Positions 6,176 to 12,836 of a stretch of 14,775 nucleotides of DNA are shown piece by piece. The notes under the pieces are model-generated. The model was not told the DNA's origin. It saw only the letters and a list, made by a program, of their open reading frames with translations, and searched no databases. Position numbers and translations under genes: made by a program. Each line of letters starts with the position of its first letter. The first letter of the stretch is position 1. Source of the stretch: Fen-999 sp044220545 (GTDB taxonomy: Bacteria; Pseudomonadota; Gammaproteobacteria; Burkholderiales; Rhodocyclaceae); the NCBI GenBank assembly GCA_044220545.1, contig JBGAQX010000058.1, forward strand, positions 1-14,775, read 5' to 3'.

Positions 6176-7474
6176 ATGACCGACCGCAAAGCCGCCGTTG
6201 CCGCCCTGGAAAAGGACTGGGCCGAGAATCCCCGCTGGAAGGGCATCAAGCGTGCCTACTCCGCCGAAGATGTGATCCGCCTGCGCGGCAGCTTCCCCAT
6301 CGAGCAGACCCTCGCCCGTCGCGGCGCGGAGAAGCTGTGGCGGCTCGTGAACAACGAGCCGTATGTGAACTGCCTCGGCGCCCTGACCGGTGGTCAGGCC
6401 ATGCAGCAGGTCAAGGCCGGCATCAAGGCCATCTACCTGTCCGGCTGGCAGGTGGCGGCGGATAACAACGGCTACGCGGCCATGTACCCGGACCAGTCGC
6501 TGTATCCCGTCGATTCCGTGCCGAAAGTGGTCGAACGCATCAACAACTCGTTCAAGCGCGCCGACGAGATTCAGTGGTCGCGCAACGTTAACCCGGGCGA
6601 CGCCGGCTACGTCGACTACTTCGCGCCGATCGTCGCCGACGCCGAGGCGGGCTTCGGCGGCGTGCTCAATGCCTACGAACTGATGAAAGCGATGATCCGC
6701 TCCGGCGCCGCCGGTGTGCATTTCGAGGATCAACTCGCCTCCGTGAAAAAGTGCGGCCACATGGGCGGCAAGGTGCTCGTGCCGTCGCAGGAAGCCGTGC
6801 AGAAGCTGATCGCCGCGCGGCTCGCCGCCGACGTGATGGGCGTGCCGACCATTATCCTGGCCCGTACCGACGCCGAGGCCGCCGATCTGCTGACCTCCGA
6901 CGTCGATGCCAACGACAAGCCCTTCGTCACCGGTGAGCGCACCGCCGAAGGTTTCTACAAGACCAAGCCGGGACTCGAGCAGGCGATCTCGCGCGGCCTG
7001 GCCTATGCGCCCTACGCCGACATGGTCTGGTGCGAGACCGGCAAGCCGGATCTCGAATTCGCCCGCAAGTTCGCCGAAGCGATCCGCGCCAGGTTCCCCG
7101 GCAAGCTGCTGGCCTACAACTGCTCGCCGTCTTTCAACTGGAAGAAGAACCTCGACGACGCCACCATCGCCAAGTTCCAGCGCGAGCTGGGCGCCATGGG
7201 CTACAAGTACCAGTTCATCACCCTGGCCGGCATCCACAATATGTGGTACCACATGTTCGACCTGGCGCAGGACTACGCCCAGCGCGGCATGACCGCCTAT
7301 GTCGAGAAGGTTCAGGAGCCCGAGTTCGCCGCCCGCGATCGCGGCTATACCTTCGTTTCCCACCAGCAGGAAGTGGGCACCGGCTACTTCGACGACGTCA
7401 CCACCGTCATTCAGGGCGGCGCCTCGTCCGTCACCGCGCTGACCGGCTCGACCGAAGAGGAACAGTTCCATTGA
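6176..7474 (+). CDS. aceA: Isocitrate lyase
   Basis: Isocitrate lyase splits isocitrate into glyoxylate and succinate, the first step of the glyoxylate shunt needed for growth on acetate or fatty acids. The 432-residue protein is close to the usual length of short bacterial forms (434 in E. coli). It contains SGWQVAAD (89-96), VADAEAGFGG (153-162), HFEDQ (182-186) and the active-site signature KKCGHMGGK at 191-199 with the catalytic cysteine C193. The ATG at 6176 is chosen because GAGGA lies seven bases upstream and the protein then starts MTDRKAAVAALEKDW, as relatives do. An in-frame TTG at 6140 has no ribosome site. The gene is monocistronic between its own promoter and a strong downstream stem-loop. 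Malate synthase lies 1 kb downstream on the same strand. Confidence 0.98.
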   Translation: MTDRKAAVAALEKDWAENPRWKGIKRAYSAEDVIRLRGSFPIEQTLARRGAEKLWRLVNNEPYVNCLGALTGGQAMQQVKAGIKAIYLSGWQVAADNNGYAAMYPDQSLYPVDSVPKVVERINNSFKRADEIQWSRNVNPGDAGYVDYFAPIVADAEAGFGGVLNAYELMKAMIRSGAAGVHFEDQLASVKKCGHMGGKVLVPSQEAVQKLIAARLAADVMGVPTIILARTDAEAADLLTSDVDANDKPFVTGERTAEGFYKTKPGLEQAISRGLAYAPYADMVWCETGKPDLEFARKFAEAIRARFPGKLLAYNCSPSFNWKKNLDDATIAKFQRELGAMGYKYQFITLAGIHNMWYHMFDLAQDYAQRGMTAYVEKVQEPEFAARDRGYTFVSHQQEVGTGYFDDVTTVIQGGASSVTALTGSTEEEQFH

Positions 7475-7548
7475 TCCTGCCGATTCGGCCAAGCACCAGA
7501 CCCTCGGCACAGAGGGAGTGGAACCGCGGTAGTTCTCGCGGGAGAAGG

Positions 7549-7584
7549 GACCGCGCCGGTACGATTGCCGCGACCGGCGCGGTC
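7549..7584. terminator. Stem-loop between the convergent aceA and hydrolase genes
   Basis: GACCGCGCCGGT and ACCGGCGCGGTC form a perfect 12-bp stem around a 12-nt loop. It lies between two genes that run toward each other, 74 bp after the aceA stop and 18 bp after the hydrolase stop. Neither side has a good T-run, so it may act as a weak two-way terminator or a transcript-end stabiliser. Confidence 0.55.
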
Positions 7585-7602
7585 GATTCTCGACGGTGCC
7601 GA

Positions 7603-8412
7603 CTAGCGTCCCAGCAGCGACGCGACCAGGGTCCCGTCGGCCGCCGTCAAGCTGTGGTCGGCCGGCACGACGAAACTGCGGGCCTGCCCCCGCAGCGTCG
7701 CGACGTTGTTGAGATCCTGGCTGAAACCCGGCACCAGGAGATCACCCAGACCGAAAGGCGCGGCGCGCACGATCGAAAAATACTGGATGCGCGGATGCGC
7801 CTGGCCGTTCAACCAGAACAGGGCGCTGCCGGGCACGGCGGGCGAAAGATCGACCAGGATCGGCCAGGAATGTTTGACCACGTGATAGTCGCGGCCCCCG
7901 ACCACATCCTTCACGAAGCCGAAGGGGCCGCCTTCGTGCGTGGCATCGAGGGCCTGCAGCGCGCGCTCGGTACCCAGATGCGGCGACGCGATGGTGATCA
8001 GACGCGTCACGCCATCGGCGGCGCCCCGCACCAGCGCCATGCGTGCCACCACACCACCGGCGGAATGGCCGACCAGCGTAATCGCCTCTTTCGAATGGCG
8101 GTCCTTGAGCGCCCGCACAGCGGCGACCAGGATGTCCGATTGCACCATCAAGGGCGCGGTCGATGGCAGCTCGATGGTGTAGGCCTTCTTCGCCGACTTG
8201 CCGAAAACCGGCGGCAACGTCGGTCCGCCAGGGCCAGGCAGGATGACCCCCGCCGGCTGCCAGCCATTGCCGGCCAGCACCGCGTTGATGCCGCTGAACT
8301 CCCACGAACCGGCGCTGCCCAAGTAACCGTGCACCAGCAACGCAACATCCGCGCGAGCGGACTGACTCAGGCCGACGAACAACACAAAGAAAGCGACGAT
8401 AAACGAACGCAT
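7603..8412 (-). CDS. Secreted lipase-like alpha/beta hydrolase
   Basis: The 269-residue protein starts with a Sec signal peptide (MRSFIVAFFVLFVGLSQSARA, cleavage probably near residue 21). It is followed by the oxyanion segment LLVHGYLGSAGSW and the nucleophile elbow GHSAGG with S117. A likely triad is completed by D224 (GDLLVPGFSQDL) and H253 (PADHSLTA). This arrangement fits the triacylglycerol lipase and esterase group, acting on esters outside the cytoplasm. The ATG at 8412 is preferred to an upstream in-frame start at 8487 because GGAGG lies seven bases before it and the signal peptide then begins properly. It is transcribed toward aceA and away from aceB, so it interrupts the glyoxylate gene pair. 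Substrate is unknown. Confidence 0.85.
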   Translation of the reverse strand: MRSFIVAFFVLFVGLSQSARADVALLVHGYLGSAGSWEFSGINAVLAGNGWQPAGVILPGPGGPTLPPVFGKSAKKAYTIELPSTAPLMVQSDILVAAVRALKDRHSKEAITLVGHSAGGVVARMALVRGAADGVTRLITIASPHLGTERALQALDATHEGGPFGFVKDVVGGRDYHVVKHSWPILVDLSPAVPGSALFWLNGQAHPRIQYFSIVRAAPFGLGDLLVPGFSQDLNNVATLRGQARSFVVPADHSLTAADGTLVASLLGR

Positions 8413-8428
8413 CACAGTGCCTCCATGT

Positions 8429-8441
8429 GAATTTGAAATTC
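8429..8441. promoter_or_regulatory. Short palindrome between the divergent hydrolase and aceB genes
   Basis: GAATTTGAAATTC has perfect 6-bp arms around a single base. It lies in the 77-bp spacer between the two start codons and overlaps the candidate -35 box of aceB, so it could be an operator affecting one or both genes. Its small size makes chance plausible. Confidence 0.35.
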
Positions 8442-8460
8442 GGTACGCCGCCCATTTTAT
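8433..8460 (+). promoter_or_regulatory. Candidate aceB promoter
   Basis: TTGAAA (8433-8438) and TTTTAT (8455-8460) are 16 bp apart, matching the sigma70 consensus at four or more positions each. Transcription would begin near 8467, about 23 nt before the aceB ATG, in an otherwise GC-rich spacer. Confidence 0.4.
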
Positions 8461-8489
8461 CCCCGCCCAAGCATCGGAGAGAGCCACCC

Positions 8490-10097
8490 ATGAACCCAGC
8501 CACCAATGACAAGCTGCCCGATGGCGTCGCCATCAACGCGCCATTGCATCCCCGTTTCGACGAAATCCTGACCCACGACGCCCTGGATCTGGTGGCCAGG
8601 CTGCATCGCGCCTTCGAGCCGCGCCGGCGGGAACTTCTGGCCCAACGCATCGAACGCCAGGCGCGCATCGACGCCGGCGAAATGCCCGACTTCCTGCCTG
8701 AAACCCGGCACATCCGCGCAGGCGACTGGCGGGTGGCGCCGCTACCCAAGGCGCTGGAATGCCGGCGCGTCGAAATCACCGGCCCGGTCGAGCGCAAGAT
8801 GATCATCAACGCCTTCAACTCGGGCGCCGACTCCTACATGGCCGACTTCGAGGATTCCAACAGCCCGAACTGGTTCAACCAGATCCAGGGCCAGGTGAAC
8901 ATCAAGGACGCCATCCGCGGCACCATCAGCCTCGAACAGAACGGCAAGACCTACAAACTCAACGACAAGATCGCCACCTTGCAGATTCGTCCGCGCGGCT
9001 GGCACCTCGACGAGAAGCACGTCACCGTCGATGGCCAGCGCGTCTCCGGCGGCCTGTTCGACTTCGCCCTGGTGTTCTTCCACAACGCCAGGCAGCAGGT
9101 AGCCAACGGCGCCGGCCCCTTCTACTACCTGCCGAAGATGGAAAGCCATCTGGAGGCGCGGCTATGGAACGACATCTTCGTCATGGCCCAACACGAAGTC
9201 GGTATTCCACAAGGCACCATCAAGGCCACAGTCCTGATCGAGACCATCCTCGCGACCTTCGAGCTGGAAGAAATCCTCTATGAGCTGCGCGAGCACAGCG
9301 CGGGCCTGAACGCCGGTCGCTGGGACTACATCTTCTCCTGCATCAAGAAGTTCAAGCGCAACCAGGACTTCTGCCTCGCCCAGCGCGGCGCCATCACCAT
9401 GGAGGTGCCCTTCATGCGCAGCTATGCCCTGGCGCTGGTCAAGGCTTGCCACAAGCGTGGCGCGCCGGCCATCGGCGGCATGAGCGCGCTGATCCCGATC
9501 AAGAACGATCCGGTCGCCAACGAGAAGGCTCTGGCCGGCATTCGCCACGACAAGACCCGCGACGCCAACGACGGCTTCGACGGCGGCTGGGTGGCCCACC
9601 CGGGCCTAGTCTCCATCGCCATGGAGGAAATGGTCAAGGTGCTCGGCGACCGTCCCAACCAATGGGACAGGCAGCGCGACGACACCTTCGGCCCCCGGGA
9701 CTGGCTGAATTTCCAGCCCGAGCAGCCCATCACCGAAACCGGCTTGCGCAACAACATCAACGTCGGCATCCACTACCTCGGCTCGTGGCTGGCCGGCAAC
9801 GGCTGCGTGCCCATCCACAACCTGATGGAAGATGCGGCCACCGCCGAGATCAGCCGCTCGCAGGTATGGCAATGGGTACGCTCGCCGAAAGGGCTTCTCG
9901 ACGATGGCCGCAAGGTGACCGCCGAGATGGTGAAGGCATTGATCACCGAGGAACTCGCCAAGGTAAAGGCGACGGTCACGGCGCAGGGCGAAGCAACGGC
10001 CAGCTACGACCAGGCCGCCGGGATATTCGAACAGATGTCGCTCGCCGACAATTACCCGGAATTCCTCACCCTGCCGCTCTACGAGGCGATGGACTAG
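8490..10097 (+). CDS. aceB: Malate synthase A
   Basis: Malate synthase condenses glyoxylate with acetyl-CoA to malate, completing the glyoxylate shunt begun by aceA. The 535-residue protein has the length of the A-type enzyme (533 in E. coli). Signatures include ADFEDSNSPNW, the glyoxylate-binding arginine region QIRPRGWHLDEKH (R167), PKMESHLEARLWNDIF near 215, ATVLIETILATFELEEILYE, GLNAGRWDYIFS near 272 and NLMEDAATAEISRSQVWQW, where D448 is the probable catalytic base. The ATG at 8490 is chosen because GGAGAGAG lies upstream and the longer frame would run across the divergent spacer. It ends in a convergent arrangement with the TolC-family gene and is separated from it by a strong stem-loop. 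Confidence 0.98.
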   Translation: MNPATNDKLPDGVAINAPLHPRFDEILTHDALDLVARLHRAFEPRRRELLAQRIERQARIDAGEMPDFLPETRHIRAGDWRVAPLPKALECRRVEITGPVERKMIINAFNSGADSYMADFEDSNSPNWFNQIQGQVNIKDAIRGTISLEQNGKTYKLNDKIATLQIRPRGWHLDEKHVTVDGQRVSGGLFDFALVFFHNARQQVANGAGPFYYLPKMESHLEARLWNDIFVMAQHEVGIPQGTIKATVLIETILATFELEEILYELREHSAGLNAGRWDYIFSCIKKFKRNQDFCLAQRGAITMEVPFMRSYALALVKACHKRGAPAIGGMSALIPIKNDPVANEKALAGIRHDKTRDANDGFDGGWVAHPGLVSIAMEEMVKVLGDRPNQWDRQRDDTFGPRDWLNFQPEQPITETGLRNNINVGIHYLGSWLAGNGCVPIHNLMEDAATAEISRSQVWQWVRSPKGLLDDGRKVTAEMVKALITEELAKVKATVTAQGEATASYDQAAGIFEQMSLADNYPEFLTLPLYEAMD

Positions 10098-10119
10098 CCG
10101 TCAGTCGCCGTCTGGAAAA

Positions 10120-10151
10120 GACAAGGGCACGCATGGCCGCGTGCCCTTGTC
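10120..10151 (-). terminator. Intrinsic terminator between aceB and the TolC-family gene
   Basis: GACAAGGGCACGC and GCGTGCCCTTGTC form a perfect 13-bp stem around a 6-nt loop. On the minus strand the stem is followed directly by TTTTCC, as expected for an intrinsic terminator of the TolC-family gene, whose stop lies 19 bp upstream. It probably also blocks read-through from aceB, though the plus side lacks a T-run. Confidence 0.8.
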
Positions 10152-10170
10152 GCGCCAAACCAAGGCGGCG

Positions 10171-12027
10171 CTAGTCGGCCAAGGGTTCGGCCATTTCGCG
10201 GACGATCACCCACTTGCCGTCGAGCTTCCGCCACTCGAGCGTCTTGGCCACCCGGTCCCGATAGCCGGCCGCGCGGTAGGTCTGCTGGAAGGTGGTCACC
10301 GCATTGTTCGGATCCCTGGCGACCACTTTGACATTGGCGATGTCGAGCTGGATATCGCGCGCAGCCGCTATGACCTGCTTGCGCTTGGCGGACCAGGCCT
10401 GGCGACTGCCGCCATCCGCCGGCGCGAAAGTGTCGGCGTAAGCGTCCAGGTAAGCCGGCGCGTTTCGGCTCGACCAGGCGTCAGCCCAGTTCTTGAGCGC
10501 CAACGCGACGTCCCGGTCGGTAGCGGGCGAACCCGCCACCACGGCGGCGTTGGTGGCGGCCGGCACGGGGCCCGCCGCTGGCTGGGTCGCTTCTCGCACG
10601 TATTCCGCCGCCCGCGCGTCGAGGGCGCCCTTATCCACCGTGTAGAGCACCGGACCTTCCGGCGGGCAACGCTCGGCGCCGTCGCCTTCGACTTTCCAGT
10701 CCACCACGTCAGGCAGTTCGTCCTTGGCGACACGCGCCAGATCCAGGGTTTGCAGCAGGTTGCCGAAGCCCGCCTGGGTGCGTACTTGCGCAATCAGCAG
10801 GTCATAGTCGGCATTCGTATAGGCGCGCTTGGCCTGGAAGAGTTCGTTCTCGGTGTCGAGCAAGTCCAGCAGCGTGCGCTGGCCGATATCGAACTGCTTG
10901 CGGTAGGCGTCGTGGGCCTTTTCCGTGGAAAGCTGGTGCTGATCGAGGTAGCCCAGTTGCTCGGTCAGCTTGCGGGTGTCGTTGTAGGCGATGGCCACCG
11001 TCTGTCGCACGTCGCGGCAGACCTTGTCGCGCAGGTCCTTGGCGACATTGACCTGGTCGGCAAACTGGCGGGCACGCGCCTGATCGGAAAAGCCATTGAA
11101 CAGGTTCCAGGTCAGAAACACCTCCGCCGTGCGGTTGTCGGTGCGACCCGTGTAGCCGTTGAGATCGGTACCCCGCTCGTTCTTCAGACGGAAATCGACG
11201 CGCGGCTGATAGGCGGCCTTGCGCACGCCCTGTGCGACATCCGCCGAACGCAGGTTCTCGATGGCCGCCTGGATGGCGGGATTGCGTGCCTGGGCGGCGT
11301 TGAAGAGTGTCGCTGAATCACCCGGCAGTCCCTTGACCAGCGCCGGTGGCGCGGCCATGTTCTTTTCCGGCATCGAGCCCACCAGGCGCTGATAGCGCGC
11401 GCTCACGTCATGGAGGTTGGACGTCTCGACCAGCAGATTCGATTCGGCCAGGGCCAGGCGACCGGAAGCCTGTTCGAGGTCCACCCTGCGGGCGACGCCG
11501 GCCTGGGCCTTCTTCTGGATCTGTTCGAAGACGGCGCGGTGACGGACATAGTTGTCTTCCGCCAGATTCACCAGCTTGCGATAGCGCAACACGTCCAGAT
11601 AGGCTCGCGCCGCCTCCAGCGCCGCGCTCTCGGAAGCGTCGAGCAGTTCGAAATAGCGGACCTGCCGCGCGTGATCGAGGCGCTTGACCTCGTTGCTCGT
11701 GGCGAAACCGTCGTAGAGCATCTGGGTCAGCGACAAGGTCGCGGAACGACGGCTGTAGTCGCTCTTGAGCAGGGGGTCATCGCGATGCTCGCGGCCGATG
11801 CCGGCGGTGAGATCGACGCGCGGCAGGAAACCGCCGGCGGCGACATCCTTCTCGTTCACCGACGCCTGGTAGGCGTGCCACTTTTGCAGCACCTCCGGAT
11901 TGCTCAGTATTGCCTTCTGCGCAACCGACTTGAGCGTATCCTGCTGGGCCAATACACTAACCGGGCCGAGAGCCGCCACGCCGAGGCATACAGACAGAAC
12001 CGTTCTTGTCGAGCGCAGAGAAGCCAT
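10171..12027 (-). CDS. TolC/LapE-family outer membrane channel with C-terminal NTF2-like domain
   Basis: This is an outer membrane tunnel protein of 618 residues. A signal peptide ends near residue 27 (VLAQQ). Residues 30-440 form the duplicated TolC fold, with long helices and strand segments such as SLTQMLYDGFATSNEV and FLTWNLFNGFSDQARA at matching places in each half, as in AggA/LapE-type adhesin exporters. After a low-complexity linker (about 470-500) comes an extra domain (about 502-618) with NWADAWSSRNAPAYLDAY, FAPADGGSRQAW and DGKWVIVRE. It resembles the NTF2-like domain found at the end of Cds6-type L,D-transpeptidases. The ATG is supported by GGGG about five bases upstream. The divergent neighbours lapG and lapD suggest it exports a large adhesin with an ABC transporter not seen here. 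The function of the tail domain is unknown. Confidence 0.9.
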   Translation of the reverse strand: MASLRSTRTVLSVCLGVAALGPVSVLAQQDTLKSVAQKAILSNPEVLQKWHAYQASVNEKDVAAGGFLPRVDLTAGIGREHRDDPLLKSDYSRRSATLSLTQMLYDGFATSNEVKRLDHARQVRYFELLDASESAALEAARAYLDVLRYRKLVNLAEDNYVRHRAVFEQIQKKAQAGVARRVDLEQASGRLALAESNLLVETSNLHDVSARYQRLVGSMPEKNMAAPPALVKGLPGDSATLFNAAQARNPAIQAAIENLRSADVAQGVRKAAYQPRVDFRLKNERGTDLNGYTGRTDNRTAEVFLTWNLFNGFSDQARARQFADQVNVAKDLRDKVCRDVRQTVAIAYNDTRKLTEQLGYLDQHQLSTEKAHDAYRKQFDIGQRTLLDLLDTENELFQAKRAYTNADYDLLIAQVRTQAGFGNLLQTLDLARVAKDELPDVVDWKVEGDGAERCPPEGPVLYTVDKGALDARAAEYVREATQPAAGPVPAATNAAVVAGSPATDRDVALALKNWADAWSSRNAPAYLDAYADTFAPADGGSRQAWSAKRKQVIAAARDIQLDIANVKVVARDPNNAVTTFQQTYRAAGYRDRVAKTLEWRKLDGKWVIVREMAEPLAD

Positions 12028-12797
12028 TGGAACCCCCAGAGTCGTCGTCTTGTTTTCGGCAAATTATACATAGCCGCTATTTCGGGCCGTCCGCCGGGCT
12101 GTCGGGGTACACAATTTCACAAAGCCTGTCTGGCGGACGGACGCTGCGCGCGGCATTCGCGTTTCTGGCGCTCGCCTTCGGAGTTGCGGCGGCCACCGCC
12201 CTCGACATGGATCGACTGCTGGCCACACTGCAGCGGCTGGGCGGCCAGGCCTCCCTGCTGACCGAGTGGCAACAATTGCTCGAAACCACCGCAAACCTCG
12301 ACGGCGCGGAAAGCAAGCTGCGCCGGATCAATGAATTCATCAACCGCCGCATCCAGTTCGGCGAAGACCAGCAGATCTGGGGACAAAGCGACTACTGGGC
12401 AACGCCCATGGAAACGCTGGCCAAGGGCAAGGGCGACTGCGAGGACTTCACCATCGCCAAGTATTTCACGCTGCTCAACGCGGGCATACCCAACGAACAG
12501 TTGCGGCTGGTCTACGTCAAGGCCCGCATCGGCGGCACATCCAGCACCGTGCAGCAGGCGCACATGGTGCTGGCATGGTACGCCACGCCGGATGCCGAAC
12601 CGCTGGTACTCGACAATCTGATCACCGAGATCCGGCCGGCGGCGCGGCGTCCGGATCTGTTGCCCGTCTTCAGTTTCAACAGCCAGGGCATCTGGCAAGG
12701 CGCCGCGGGCGGCGAACCGCAGAGCGCGGGCGGCATCGGCCGGCTGTCGCGCTGGCAGGATCTATTGCAGCGGGCGCGCAAGGAAGGCTTCGACTGA
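12027..12797 (+). CDS. lapG: LapG-type periplasmic cysteine protease (start unresolved)
   Basis: LapG is a bacterial transglutaminase-like cysteine peptidase that clips large surface adhesins at their N-terminus and releases biofilm cells. The triad is clear: Cys (codon 12438, GKGDCEDF, whose flanking Asp and Glu fit the known calcium site), His (codon 12561, QQAHMVLAWY) and Asp (codon 12612, LVLDNL). His to Asp is 17 residues, as in Pseudomonas LapG. The family ending RLSRWQDLLQ is present. The start is a problem. A signal peptide (LRAAFAFLALAFGVAAATA) is coded from 12144, but no ATG, GTG or TTG precedes it in frame until the TTG at 12027, used here only as an outer limit. The ATG at 12207 would remove the signal peptide. 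CTG at 12144 or 12126 is possible. lapD follows after 39 bp. Confidence 0.88.
   Translation: MEPPESSSCFRQIIHSRYFGPSAGLSGYTISQSLSGGRTLRAAFAFLALAFGVAAATALDMDRLLATLQRLGGQASLLTEWQQLLETTANLDGAESKLRRINEFINRRIQFGEDQQIWGQSDYWATPMETLAKGKGDCEDFTIAKYFTLLNAGIPNEQLRLVYVKARIGGTSSTVQQAHMVLAWYATPDAEPLVLDNLITEIRPAARRPDLLPVFSFNSQGIWQGAAGGEPQSAGGIGRLSRWQDLLQRARKEGFD
12087..12140 (+). other. Inverted repeat forming a possible mRNA stem over the lapG start region
   Basis: CCGTCCGCC (12087-12095) pairs perfectly with GGCGGACGG (12132-12140). Counting G-U pairs, the helix extends inward to 13 bp (12087-12099 with 12128-12140), leaving a 28-nt loop. It lies just before the signal peptide codons of lapG and just after a possible -10 element (TATACA, 12065-12070), so it would sit near the 5' end of the lapG-lapD message. 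Confidence 0.5.
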
Positions 12798-12836
12798 GCA
12801 GCGCGGCCTATTGAACTTGTATCGAGGGGAATCATC

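Noticed and set aside
6113..7510. Long open frame (465 codons) on the minus strand opposite aceA
   Set aside because: It is a shadow of the high-GC codon pattern of aceA. Its translation is rich in G, A, H and V without a recognisable domain, and aceA itself is unmistakable.
7030..8430. Plus-strand open frame across the end of aceA and the hydrolase gene
   Set aside because: It overlaps two well-supported genes in the wrong frame or strand and is extremely Arg/Gln/His-rich.
12006..12797. lapG as a pseudogene because of its missing start codon
   Set aside because: The whole mature protein, catalytic triad and family C-terminus are intact, and lapD follows in operon spacing. A non-standard start or sequence error is more likely.
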